Below are positions 53,607 through 61,503 of a stretch of 64,000 nucleotides of DNA, one piece after another. Under the pieces are notes generated by a model. The model was not told the DNA's origin. It made no database searches and was given only the letters and a program-made list of their open reading frames with translations. Source of the stretch: Actinomycetes bacterium (lineage in GTDB: Bacteria > Actinomycetota > Actinomycetes > Nanopelagicales > Nanopelagicaceae); contig JAHEXJ010000001.1 of assembly GCA_023252155.1 (NCBI GenBank), forward strand, positions 13,553 through 77,552. Direction: 5' to 3'. Position numbers and translations under genes: made by a program. Position 1 is the stretch's first letter; each line of letters opens with the position of its first letter.

Positions 53607-54307
53607 TTGACGTCTTCCACTACGTGTCCGTCGCGAAGGCGGATCATTCGTCTTGCTGCGCGCGCGACTTCTTCTTCATGTGTAATCACGATGACGGTGG
53701 AACCGCCTCGGTTGATTTCGTGTAGCAATTCAAGAATTTCTTTCGTCGATTGCGTATCCAAAGCACCTGTTGGCTCATCCGCCAACAACATCGCCGGCTT
53801 GGTGACAAGTGCCCGCGCAATAGCGACGCGTTGTTGTTGACCGCCCGAAAGTTCATGCGGTTCGTGCCCGCCTCGATCGGCCAATCCCACGGCGGCCAAC
53901 GCTTCGCGCGCCCTCTCGCGCCTCTTGTGTAGCGAGACCCCCTGGTATGCAAGGGGCAACTCGACATTGTTGGCCGCCGTGGTCCTTGGGATGAGATTGA
54001 AAGATTGGAAGACGAAGCCGATCAATTGCGAGCGCACCACCGACAACTGTTCTTCATCGAGTTCGGCAACGTTGAGATTTCGAATCCAGTAATCGCCTTG
54101 CGTTGGAATATCAAGGCATCCCAAGATATTCATCAAGGTGGATTTGCCGGAACCGGATGCACCCATGATCGCCACGAACTCGCCCTGTTCAATTTCCAGC
54201 GAGACCCCACGCAGAGCATGCACCGCGGTTTCACCCGCTCCGTAAACCTTGGTTACTCCCTCGACTTTAACGACGAGGGATTTTTGCGTTTGCGTTTGAG
54301 TGGTCAT
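53594..54307 (-). CDS. MacB/LolD-type ABC transporter ATPase
   Basis: 237 residues: Walker A GASGSGKST, signature LSGGQQQRVAIARAL, Walker B MLLADEPTGALD and the H-loop VIVITHEEEVA. It powers the neighbouring FtsX-type permease. The start overlaps the adaptor stop (ATGA-type), so the operon is tightly coupled. Confidence 0.95.
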   Translation of the reverse strand: MTTQTQTQKSLVVKVEGVTKVYGAGETAVHALRGVSLEIEQGEFVAIMGASGSGKSTLMNILGCLDIPTQGDYWIRNLNVAELDEEQLSVVRSQLIGFVFQSFNLIPRTTAANNVELPLAYQGVSLHKRRERAREALAAVGLADRGGHEPHELSGGQQQRVAIARALVTKPAMLLADEPTGALDTQSTKEILELLHEINRGGSTVIVITHEEEVARAARRMIRLRDGHVVEDVKWVA

Positions 54308-56100
54308 CCATTTGCTCGAACCGCGGCACCGATACCGCCGCCCGCTCCCGGGATTCCCGCGCCAGGGAAGCCATTATTAGCAGTCGATGATGACGTGGTC
54401 GTTCGAAGCTCGACTTGGTCTCCGGCTTTCAATCCGCTGAGGATCTGCGTTGAGGAGTCACCCTTAAGCCCGATTGTCACTACTTTTCGCACACCCGCGA
54501 CCCCAACCTTTGCCGGTTTCATTGTGACTGTATAGATGCCGCCTCGTTGCGTCAGTGCAGTGGAGGTGACGGCCAAGACACCCTGGGCCTGAGCCGTCAC
54601 CACACTTACCTGCGCAGTCATTCCTGGTTTAACTTCAGCAGGCGCACTGTCGAGCGAGAAGGTTACGTTGTAAGTCGTGACGCTTCCGCTTGAGGCATTG
54701 CTCAATGGCGCGATCGACAACACAGTTCCCTGTGCTGTTGCGTTTGGAATCGCGTCAAAAGTAAATGTCGCCGCCTGTCCCACTTGCAGCGAGACAACAT
54801 CGGCTTCAGCAAATGCTGCTTTCACCTGTAATCCAGAGAGTTGAGTTAAAACAATGAAGCCCGTTGCACCGCTTGAGCCTGCAGTTGTCGAGCCAGCATT
54901 AACGCCGACATCGTTGGCAACTCCCGCGACTGTTGCCGACACCGGAGAAAATAGTCTCGTCCCTGCCAAAGTTGTCTGGGCGTTAGCCAAATTCGCTTTC
55001 GCCAAAACTAAGGATTCCTGCGCATTCGTCAACGAACCTTGCGCATTCGTCAACGAACCCCGTGCGGTGGTCAACGATCCAGCGGTCTGCTGTGCCTGCT
55101 GGTCTGCCAGCACGATCGCACTTGCCTTCACCCGCTGAGCAGTTGCGATAGCAGCATTTGCCGAATCAATATCAATTTGAGTGGCAGGCTGATTTGCTAC
55201 GGCCTGCTGGGCTTTCAATGTGTCCATGGCCTGCTGCGCACTCACGAGCCCGCGATTCGCATTGTCAATCGCAGTTTGCGCGCTGGCTAATGTCTGGGAA
55301 TCCCTCAAAACGCCAACGGCTTTCGCCTGTTGTGCGTTCACCAGCGTCAAGTAATACGACCTTGTACTTGCCAGCGTTGTGCAGTCGGTAGTTGTGGGTA
55401 ATGCATTACACCTCGTGCTGTAGTCGTATGAGGCGTTATCTACTGCCGTGTTGTATCCGACAAGATTCAAAGCGATTGTCTGCTGCGTCTGCGTATACGC
55501 CGTTTGCGCATTCGTCACTGCCACAGTCGCGGTACCTATTGCCTGCTGCTGCACCACCACCTGCTGGGCTTGCTGCGCGAGAGTGGCCGCAGTAGGACCT
55601 GCCTGCAATTTAGCCAACGCATTTTGCGCATTCACAATGGCCTGATCATCGTTGGCCAATGTGGTTTGTGAATTCTGGGCACCTTGCGTCACTGCGAGTT
55701 CGGCATTTTGCACACCAACTGTTGCATTTTGAACGCCGACCGTCGCATTCGCCAGAGCAACTTCTGCACTCTTTTCAGATGCTTGCGATTGCAATTCAGC
55801 TAATGCCGCCGCCCTACTATCCGTTGTGGCGAGAAGTTCCCCCTTCTTCACTTGATCGCCAACTTTGACATTAAGTGTTCGGACAATTCCGGAGGTGGCA
55901 AAGTTGAGCCCGATGTCTGACGAAGTCTGCACCGCACCAGTCGCGCTCACCGAAGTTGACACATTCTGAAGGCTTACCGTCGCAGTTCTCACCGTTGTGA
56001 CCGCCGCCGCTGGATACAAGGTCTTCCAGCCAAAGAAACCAATAACACCGAGCACTACTACGAGTACGGAATTGAGGATGATATTGCGGCGGCGAAACAT
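54304..56100 (-). CDS. MacA/HlyD-like periplasmic adaptor with long coiled coil
   Basis: 598 residues. An N-terminal anchor (ILNSVLVVVLGVIGFFGW) and a biotinyl-lipoyl-like part (VSTSVSATGAVQTSSDIGL) flank a long alpha-helical hairpin (about 90-400) rich in Ala/Gln with heptad-like 7-residue repeats (for example ATVGVQN twice, SLTNAQG). The C-terminal beta-barrel (TAQGTVLSIAPLSN onward) and a Gly-rich tail follow. The hairpin is much longer than in typical MacA (about 370 residues in total). Confidence 0.9.
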   Translation of the reverse strand: MFRRRNIILNSVLVVVLGVIGFFGWKTLYPAAAVTTVRTATVSLQNVSTSVSATGAVQTSSDIGLNFATSGIVRTLNVKVGDQVKKGELLATTDSRAAALAELQSQASEKSAEVALANATVGVQNATVGVQNAELAVTQGAQNSQTTLANDDQAIVNAQNALAKLQAGPTAATLAQQAQQVVVQQQAIGTATVAVTNAQTAYTQTQQTIALNLVGYNTAVDNASYDYSTRCNALPTTTDCTTLASTRSYYLTLVNAQQAKAVGVLRDSQTLASAQTAIDNANRGLVSAQQAMDTLKAQQAVANQPATQIDIDSANAAIATAQRVKASAIVLADQQAQQTAGSLTTARGSLTNAQGSLTNAQESLVLAKANLANAQTTLAGTRLFSPVSATVAGVANDVGVNAGSTTAGSSGATGFIVLTQLSGLQVKAAFAEADVVSLQVGQAATFTFDAIPNATAQGTVLSIAPLSNASSGSVTTYNVTFSLDSAPAEVKPGMTAQVSVVTAQAQGVLAVTSTALTQRGGIYTVTMKPAKVGVAGVRKVVTIGLKGDSSTQILSGLKAGDQVELRTTTSSSTANNGFPGAGIPGAGGGIGAAVRANG

Positions 56101-56702
56101 CAGTTATTCGCCCCCGGCTTTGGCAACGTGAATCCCGTTGACTTCTGGCATTTGATCAACGCCGCCACTGTCGAAGGATCAGATTGGTCGTAGCGACCAA
56201 ACCCACCCGTTGCTTGGAAGCCAGCGGCAGTCATGCACTTCTGGAACGCTTGGAATTTGGCCGAATTAAATGTCCCGCCACCGAATCCCCCCGTTGGTAA
56301 AGCGATTCCGCAATTTTTAAATACAGCGGCTGTCTTGGGATTATTGAAAGTATTTCGCGTGCCCGTAAATGCACCGGGCGAGCGAGTCGGATTCGGTGTC
56401 GGTCTAGCCGTACCCGTCCGAGGTGCTGGCAAATTCACACCATTCTTTACTAGACATGCCCGCTGAGCAGTTGTGAGGTTCCCGAAGCGACCGCCTCGGT
56501 CTGCCGCAGTCGGCAACTTCGTGATCTTTGGGCTGGCCTTTGCCGTCACCTTTGCCGCTGGCTTGGGCGTGACCTTGGCCGCAACCTTGGGCTTGGCCGT
56601 TGCTTTGGTAGCGGCGTTTGAAGCTGGAATCGCACCAAACATGGCTACCGCAATCGATAGTGAGAGAAGAGAAACTACGCGAAATGATGAGTGAGATTTC
56701 AT
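56100..56702 (-). CDS. Secreted Ala/Lys-rich protein of the efflux operon
   Basis: 200 residues. A signal peptide (SLLSLSIAVAMFGAIPASNA) is followed by a low-complexity ATAKPKVAAKVTPKP linker and a domain with three to four cysteines (ACLVKNG, KNCGIAL, KCMTAAGF, KCQKSTGF) that shows two repeat-like units ending in GF. It overlaps the adaptor start by one base, so the export apparatus and this protein are co-expressed. Function unknown; it might be a cargo or an external partner. Confidence 0.75.
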   Translation of the reverse strand: MKSHSSFRVVSLLSLSIAVAMFGAIPASNAATKATAKPKVAAKVTPKPAAKVTAKASPKITKLPTAADRGGRFGNLTTAQRACLVKNGVNLPAPRTGTARPTPNPTRSPGAFTGTRNTFNNPKTAAVFKNCGIALPTGGFGGGTFNSAKFQAFQKCMTAAGFQATGGFGRYDQSDPSTVAALIKCQKSTGFTLPKPGANN

Positions 56703-56787
56703 GTGCGCTACTTAACGATCCCAGATTGAGATTTTGGTGAGAACTGACCCACAACCCGCTTAGTAATTACCCGTAATTCGCCAAATA

Positions 56788-57174
56788 TCAGGAAATGAGA
56801 ACTGCCCCTTTGTGCGCCTTCGCTTGCTTGCGGTCAAGCGTCCAAAGCTCGGCTCCGTTCATGGTGGCAGTAGCGCTGATAAGGGCAGCAGCAATCTTGA
56901 TTCCAGTCTTGGCTCGAATTCTCGCTGCCTCTGATGCCACCATTTCGTCCACATCAACAACTTCGGGAATCGCGTACAAGATTCGACTCTTCATGCGCTC
57001 TCCCTCTTCAAAACTGACACGGAAGGCCTGTATCAATGTTTCGGCCAAACTAATGGTGGATATTAGATATGAATGATCTTCCGCTTCCAATTTTCTGGCC
57101 ACAGATTTGGAATGGATATCACCGTCGTAAAACATAGCGATTAATACCGACGAATCGAGAACTACTCGTCCCAT
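56788..57174 (-). CDS. VapC-type PIN toxin, third Asp replaced
   Basis: 128 residues of the PIN fold: D7 in VVLDSSVL, E45 in ISLAET and D114 in TLDRKQ. Where the family has PDAxIxATA, this protein has IAAALISATA, so the third conserved acidic residue (near position 96) is Ala. It may be a weakened nuclease. The AbrB-type antitoxin gene upstream overlaps by 13 bp. Confidence 0.87.
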   Translation of the reverse strand: MGRVVLDSSVLIAMFYDGDIHSKSVARKLEAEDHSYLISTISLAETLIQAFRVSFEEGERMKSRILYAIPEVVDVDEMVASEAARIRAKTGIKIAAALISATATMNGAELWTLDRKQAKAHKGAVLIS

Positions 57175-57452
57175 GCATCCGCTCTTTCCGCGGCGAAATC
57201 ATAGTTGTCGTAAATACCATTACCGGCACCGATCAAACTCAAAATTCGACTTTGAGGTCGGTACAACTCAATTTTTCCTTCTTCATTCACACGGCAATTA
57301 ATTTTGTCACCCACTTGGAATCCTGCTTTCCTGATGATGTCCACCGGCAAAGTAATTTGATTCTTTGCACTAAGGCGCGTAGTCGTCGTGCGCCCTTTTC
57401 GAGTCTTCGGCGCAATAGCAGCTTTTTTCTTAGCCTTTACCTTAGCCTTCAT
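57162..57452 (-). CDS. AbrB/VapB-type antitoxin
   Basis: 96 residues. A Lys/Arg-rich N-terminal extension of about 25 residues is followed by the swapped-hairpin AbrB core (RLSAKNQITLPVDIIRKAGFQVGDKI). The C-terminal acidic tail (AAERADAWDE) would bind VapC. Together they form a VapBC module. Confidence 0.88.
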   Translation of the reverse strand: MKAKVKAKKKAAIAPKTRKGRTTTTRLSAKNQITLPVDIIRKAGFQVGDKINCRVNEEGKIELYRPQSRILSLIGAGNGIYDNYDFAAERADAWDE

Positions 57453-57458
57453 AAGTCA

Positions 57459-57464
57459 AGGCTA
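57459..57464 (-). promoter_or_regulatory. -10 element of the vapBC module
   Basis: Minus-strand TAGCCT, then tgactt, then ATG at 57452. Confidence 0.65.
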
Positions 57465-57493
57465 CCAGAATCACAAAATCAAAGGGAAAAGTC

Positions 57494-57823
57494 TTAAGCG
57501 GGCACCCTTAAAGCTTGCCCGGCCGCAACATCTGGCACGGACAAAGAATTGATCGACATAATTTCATCAACCATCGCTCGAACATCTCCGCGACCAGCAG
57601 CCGCAGAGGCAATCGACCACAAGGTTTCACCCGGAGCGACAACAACCGTTATATACGACGCCGGTGCGTTATGAACCGAAACCCCGGCCCCTGCCTTCAT
57701 CGCAAAACCGGCACCCAGCACCACGGTGAGAGAAAGAACCACGAGGCCCCGCGCCAACCGACCACGCCGAGTAACTGGGGTAAGACGTGGAAGGGACGGA
57801 TACTGCAGTGCGATTGCGCTCAT
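57494..57823 (-). CDS. SOS-linked LysM protein (possible division inhibitor)
   Basis: About 109 residues. One membrane helix or signal anchor ([20 protein letters not shown]) and a C-terminal LysM domain ([20 protein letters not shown]... to the end). LysM binds peptidoglycan. AAGGAG eight bases upstream decides ATG 57823. Divergent from lexA with a perfect SOS box between them, the arrangement of YneA/DivS-like inducible division inhibitors (analogy, not proven). Confidence 0.85.
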   Translation of the reverse strand: MSAIALQYPSLPRLTPVTRRGRLARGLVVLSLTVVLGAGFAMKAGAGVSVHNAPASYITVVVAPGETLWSIASAAAGRGDVRAMVDEIMSINSLSVPDVAAGQALRVPA

Positions 57824-57838
57824 GGTCTTCACTCCTTT

Positions 57839-57854
57839 TCGAACGTCTGTTCGA
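57839..57854. promoter_or_regulatory. LexA (SOS) box 1
   Basis: TCGAACGTCTGTTCGA, a perfect match to the actinobacterial/Gram-positive SOS box TCGAACnnnnGTTCGA, between the LysM gene's -10 (TATAAA, minus strand near 57865) and its SD. Confidence 0.93.
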
Positions 57855-57898
57855 TAGGTCATTTATACCCCACCCCGCCGACAAAACGCAAGAAAAAT

Positions 57899-57914
57899 TC
57901 GAACAGATGTTTGA
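57899..57914. promoter_or_regulatory. LexA (SOS) box 2
   Basis: TCGAACAGATGTTTGA, one mismatch to the consensus; its 3' half overlaps the lexA -35 TTGAAT. Confidence 0.85.
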
Positions 57915-57939
57915 ATATTGGGTGAACATCCTCTACCCT
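57911..57939 (+). promoter_or_regulatory. lexA promoter
   Basis: -35 TTGAAT (57911-57916), 17-nt spacer, -10 TACCCT (57934-57939), six bases to ATG 57946. Overlap with SOS box 2 explains autorepression. Confidence 0.8.
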
Positions 57940-57945
57940 CAAACC

Positions 57946-58650
57946 ATGGCGAAGAACCCTAAGACCCAAGATTTGCCCACTGATCTGCCGATTTCGGAGT
58001 TACCTGATGGCCCAGCCGATGAGCATGGGCTGACCACCCGCCAGTTCAAGATCCTCACCGCGATCAAGGATGCCCTCATCGCCAACGGCTACCCGCCAAG
58101 CATGCGTGAAATTGGAGCCGCCGCAGGTCTTGCCTCCCCCGCCTCAGTTCAATACCAACTCCAGGCCCTGGAAAAGAAGGGCTTCATCCGCCGCGATCCA
58201 ACCCGCGGCCGTGCCCTCGAAGTCTTGCTGCCCGGTGACTCCACCCAACTTGAGAACTCCGTACATACGGACTCAACGAGGTTAGTTCCCCTCCTTGGCC
58301 AAATCGCAGCCGGTGGCCCAATCCTTGCCGAACAAACAGTCGAGGAGACCTTCCCCCTTCCCGAATCCCTAGTCGGGCAAGGCGAGCTCTTTATGCTCAA
58401 GGTCAAAGGCGATTCCATGATCGATGCCGCCATCTGCGACGGAGACTTCGTCGTCATCCGCAGCCAGAAAGGTTGCGAGAAGGGCGAGATCGTTGCCGCC
58501 ATGATCGACGGAGAAGCAACAGTAAAAACTTTCTCAATGAAAGACGGTCACATCTGGTTGCTGCCGGCGAATGATTCTTTCTCCCCGATCAATGGCGATG
58601 ACTGCGAAATTCTGGGCAAGGTCACCGCGGTACTAAGGAGTGTTAGGTAG
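57946..58650 (+). CDS. lexA: LexA repressor
   Basis: 234 residues from ATG 57946. N-terminal winged HTH ([28 protein letters not shown]...; [13 protein letters not shown]), cleavage site QIAAGGPI, catalytic Ser in KGDSMIDA and Lys in ATVKTFSM. RecA-stimulated self-cleavage derepresses SOS genes. The frame is open to 57787, but the -10 and SOS box lie in that part, so 57946 is the true start. Confidence 0.96.
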   Translation: MAKNPKTQDLPTDLPISELPDGPADEHGLTTRQFKILTAIKDALIANGYPPSMREIGAAAGLASPASVQYQLQALEKKGFIRRDPTRGRALEVLLPGDSTQLENSVHTDSTRLVPLLGQIAAGGPILAEQTVEETFPLPESLVGQGELFMLKVKGDSMIDAAICDGDFVVIRSQKGCEKGEIVAAMIDGEATVKTFSMKDGHIWLLPANDSFSPINGDDCEILGKVTAVLRSVR

Positions 58651-58690
58651 TATTGGCTTACACCCCCAGTCGCTTCGGTGACTGGCCGCG

Positions 58691-58716
58691 AAACCCCTAA
58701 CTTCGGTTAGGGGTTT
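58691..58716 (+). terminator. lexA terminator
   Basis: Perfect 11-bp stem AAACCCCTAAC / GTTAGGGGTTT closed by a ttcg tetraloop, then CTGCTTTATT. A second hairpin (CCAGTC/GACTGG) lies just before. It may serve both lexA and the convergent NYN gene. Confidence 0.88.
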
Positions 58717-58725
58717 CTGCTTTAT

Positions 58726-59370
58726 TCACCAGGTTTGTGGCTTCGTAATTATTCCGTTCGCATCATGCAAAACATCTGCGAATTGAGAGGAAGCAAGAAC
58801 GCCCTGGCGGACAATACGAATGATGTCCACTCTTGTTCCAATTAACACTTTTGAGGGTCGATCCGTTGGAAAAATAATTCCAGTTCTCTTCTCTAAATCA
58901 TCCTTAAGAACTCTTAGCGGTTCGACAAGATCTGAATCGTTAGACAAGACAATATAGAGATCAGAACTATTTCTAAAAGCATCAAGGAGCAGATGACTGG
59001 CCAAGTTCACATCCGAACCCTTCTCCTCAGTCTTTTTGACTTTCACGGTTAGCGGCAAACCCGTGGCGTCAAATTGGTATGGGTGCAGTGGCATAATCTT
59101 GGGGTCAGTTCTAAATTTCCCTTTGTGTATTACAATCTTAGAATTAGTTCCCAAAGCTCTTAAGTAAATCTGTTGCCTCGACGCCCGACTTAGGTCAAAA
59201 GGAGTCGCCGAAATATCTGCTGTGAAATAGCGAATTTTAATGACGTCATAATCTTCTAGAAGCATCGAGCACATGGCATCTATATCAAGCCATTTGTATC
59301 TCGTACTTTTCAGGCAGCGACGATAAAGATTGAAACCATCGACATAAACAATGACACTTTGGCGAGGCAC
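58726..59370 (-). CDS. NYN-domain (PIN-like) ribonuclease
   Basis: 214 residues: IVYVDGFNLYRR at the N-terminus, GSDVNLASHLLLDA and IVLSNDSDLVEPL, giving the conserved acidic residues of the NYN/LabA-like PIN nucleases. It probably cleaves RNA. GTG 59370 lies seven bases after TACGCT. It occupies the place where the toxin partner of the neighbouring AbiEi-like protein should be. Confidence 0.87.
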   Translation of the reverse strand: MPRQSVIVYVDGFNLYRRCLKSTRYKWLDIDAMCSMLLEDYDVIKIRYFTADISATPFDLSRASRQQIYLRALGTNSKIVIHKGKFRTDPKIMPLHPYQFDATGLPLTVKVKKTEEKGSDVNLASHLLLDAFRNSSDLYIVLSNDSDLVEPLRVLKDDLEKRTGIIFPTDRPSKVLIGTRVDIIRIVRQGVLASSQFADVLHDANGIITKPQTW

Positions 59371-59506
59371 GACGAGAAGCGTAAGAGTCTTGGCAATGCT
59401 GAAAAGTAGGTGTCCACAGTCCGTCTGAAATGACCCCCCTCACGACGCGGTGGGCTTCCAATGCACGAACGACTAGAGGGAAACGAAAGTTGTCAGTATC
59501 AGTCAC
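59285..59506 (-). pseudogene. Probable remnant of the AbiEii-type toxin gene
   Basis: The frame opens with ATGA overlapping the AbiEi stop and reads MTDTDNFRFPLVVRALEAHR, which resembles the first helix of AbiEii-type nucleotidyltransferases (VVRALEAHGV...). After about 26 residues the match is lost and the frame runs into the NYN gene. No GSxxD nucleotidyltransferase motif follows. A deletion fused to the NYN gene is the likeliest history. Confidence 0.4.
59378..59383 (-). promoter_or_regulatory. -10 element of the NYN gene
   Basis: Minus-strand TACGCT seven bases before GTG 59370. Confidence 0.45.
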
Positions 59507-60078
59507 TTGCCGTCCCTTGCGTCCATCCCAACCAGCAATCGTGCAGCTTGACGTTTCGTCACCAATTCGCGACCTTGCGCGACATCAATTGCCCGAAGTA
59601 TTAATTTACTTGCTACCCCTTTTTTAGAAGCATCGATAATTGCTTCATACGGACTTAAGACCCGCACACCACCACAACTATCAATTGCATCTGCATCCAA
59701 AACTCTTCGAGATACTCGATAGATATTTCCCCCGGCCTTCCGCGGGCGATATGCCAAGTCGACCACGAGATCAATCTTGCGTGGATTGACGTCACACAGT
59801 TCCCATACGTCGAGTGCCGCCTCCCCCGCAATAACCGCACGACCTTTAGCCCAGAGAATCGCTTCGCGATATTGCGTCAGACGAGAAGTCGGCCAGCCAG
59901 GCACTCGGTATAGGCCCTGTGCTACTCGTTCAAGCCGTCCCTGCCTACCTAATAAGGAGATCCAAGAAGCGGCAACGCCTCGCCCAACCAACTCGTCGGT
60001 GGTTACATAACCATCGTTCTCACTGGCAACGCTCGAAAGTTCCTCAGACCAGTTTCTTTGAACTTCAATGGTTGCCAT
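59503..60078 (-). CDS. AbiEi-type antitoxin (winged helix)
   Basis: About 191 residues. An N-terminal winged HTH (VTTDELVGRGVAASWISLLGRQGRLERVAQGLYRV) and an AbiEi-like C-terminal domain with RVLSPYEAIIDASKKG. In type IV systems this protein represses the operon and counters the AbiEii toxin. AGGAGG five bases before the second ATG decides the start at 60078 (60081 is the alternative). The toxin gene that should follow is reduced to a remnant. Confidence 0.85.
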   Translation of the reverse strand: MATIEVQRNWSEELSSVASENDGYVTTDELVGRGVAASWISLLGRQGRLERVAQGLYRVPGWPTSRLTQYREAILWAKGRAVIAGEAALDVWELCDVNPRKIDLVVDLAYRPRKAGGNIYRVSRRVLDADAIDSCGGVRVLSPYEAIIDASKKGVASKLILRAIDVAQGRELVTKRQAARLLVGMDARDGK

Positions 60079-60152
60079 CATTGCCTCCTACAAGCGGTTA
60101 GAACTATATACTCTGTATCTCTTTTTGTCACTTATTATATCGATTTGTGGAC

Positions 60153-60179
60153 AATTTCGCATACTACATATACGAAATT
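60153..60179. promoter_or_regulatory. Inverted repeat upstream of the AbiEi-like gene
   Basis: AATTTCGCATA-ctaca-TATACGAAATT, 11-bp arms with one mismatch, in the 214-bp gap between the AbiEi-like gene and mutM. A likely AbiEi operator. The rest of the gap is AT-rich next to the antitoxin and shows no further element. Confidence 0.6.
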
Positions 60180-60292
60180 ACTTCAATCTAGGCCCCTCTG
60201 ACCCATAACTCTAGGCTCGACTTATGACAAGCGTGGAACCCTTTCCACAACTCGGTGGCGTACGTCGCAGGCAATTCTCGAGCAAGCCCCAA

Positions 60293-61129
60293 TCACCTCG
60301 TCCGCTGACAACGCGGGCAATAATGTGATGATCGCCCACCTACCACTATCCGCTTGATCAACGAGCCGCATCGCGGGCATGGGCGATCGGTCTGCCCATA
60401 CGCGGCCAACGATTGCTCAAAGAAGCCACTCTCACCGTTGACGTCGATGTATAAGTCATCAAATGATGTGCCGCCTTGCAAGATCGCCTCGCCCATCACC
60501 GCGATCGCACTGTCAATCACCAATTCGATTTTCTTCACCGACAGATCACTTGTCAGGACTTCAGGATGAACCTTGGCGCGCCAGAGAGCTTCATCTGCAT
60601 AGATATTGCCCACCCCGCTCATGATCCCCTGGCTCAACAGTGCGGTCTTTATTTTCAAATGTCGCCTCGCGTAATTTTTTACGGTCACATTTTTACCGAA
60701 TAGCGGGTCAAATGGATCGAGGCCAATACCCGCCACCGACGTCGGGGCACCATCGTCAAGTTCCTCAACCGACAACCAACCAAAAGTTCGTTGGTCATTG
60801 AAGACCAATTCCTTCTTAAGCGGCCCCTTGGAAATTTGGAATAGCGCTCGCACATGCTTAGCCGGCGGTCGATCCTTCAACTGAAAGAGAAACTGCCCAC
60901 TCATTCCCAGATGCGCTGCCAATACTTGAGGTCGATCCAGCTCAAACCATAGGTATTTGCCGCGACGGTTGACGCCTGTGATTCGCGCACCTTCAATCGC
61001 CGAAATTGGGGAGAGGGAAGAACTCTTCCGCACCCTCGGGTGAAGTTCTTGGACCGCATTGATGCGATAGCCAACTACAAGTTGCGAAAGTCCGCGTCGA
61101 ACCGTTTCAACTTCAGGTAATTCAGGCAC
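60293..61129 (-). CDS. mutM: Formamidopyrimidine-DNA glycosylase
   Basis: 278 residues. The start PELPEVETVRRGL contains the catalytic Pro2 and Glu3; LAAHLGMSGQF carries the catalytic lysine region; the C-terminal zinc finger is CPRCGSLIKRIVVGGRSSHYCPRC. It excises 8-oxoguanine from DNA, cooperating with the AP endonuclease encoded at 9528. Confidence 0.96.
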   Translation of the reverse strand: MPELPEVETVRRGLSQLVVGYRINAVQELHPRVRKSSSLSPISAIEGARITGVNRRGKYLWFELDRPQVLAAHLGMSGQFLFQLKDRPPAKHVRALFQISKGPLKKELVFNDQRTFGWLSVEELDDGAPTSVAGIGLDPFDPLFGKNVTVKNYARRHLKIKTALLSQGIMSGVGNIYADEALWRAKVHPEVLTSDLSVKKIELVIDSAIAVMGEAILQGGTSFDDLYIDVNGESGFFEQSLAAYGQTDRPCPRCGSLIKRIVVGGRSSHYCPRCQRTR

Positions 61130-61135
61130 AGAACA

Positions 61136-61141
61136 ACCCTA
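61136..61141 (-). promoter_or_regulatory. -10 element of mutM
   Basis: Minus-strand TAGGGT, then tgttct, then GTG at 61129. Confidence 0.65.
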
Positions 61142-61173
61142 ACGGTCTGCAAATCTCGGGACCTCCATTCCCA

Positions 61174-61494
61174 TTAATCCTGCGTGGGAAAACGACCCTC
61201 ATTGATTTTCAACTTCGCCCTAACAACCTCCTCTAGGTTGATTCCCAGTACATCAGCCAAGCGCAGTAGGTAGATCGCAACGTCAGCAACTTCCAGTCCG
61301 ATTGCTATTTTCTGGGCTTCACTCAAAGAGTTCTTTGCGCTCTCATCGGCGGTTAACCATTGAAATTCAGCCACCAACTCCCCGGCCTCTCCAGCAATGG
61401 CCATCGACAAGTTCTTCGGCGTATGAAATATCTCCCAATCACGGGCATCCGCGAATTTCCGAATTTCTGCCTTTAGTTCTTCAATCTCACCCAT
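61174..61494 (-). CDS. MazG-like nucleotide pyrophosphohydrolase
   Basis: 106 residues, all alpha, with the metal-binding EExxE/ExxD pattern of the MazG/RS21-C6 group: EAGELVAEFQW and EVADVAIYLLRLAD. It hydrolyses (d)NTPs to monophosphates and acts as a house-cleaning enzyme. AGGAGG lies six bases before ATG 61494. It begins 9 bp after the DUF2075 gene stop, so it is co-transcribed with it. Confidence 0.88.
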   Translation of the reverse strand: MGEIEELKAEIRKFADARDWEIFHTPKNLSMAIAGEAGELVAEFQWLTADESAKNSLSEAQKIAIGLEVADVAIYLLRLADVLGINLEEVVRAKLKINEGRFPTQD

Positions 61495-61503
61495 CTCTTC
61501 CTC

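Noticed and set aside
54950-55790. Direct repeats of about 21 nt in the adaptor gene
   Set aside because: They encode heptad repeats of the coiled coil in frame; not a mobile or CRISPR-type repeat.
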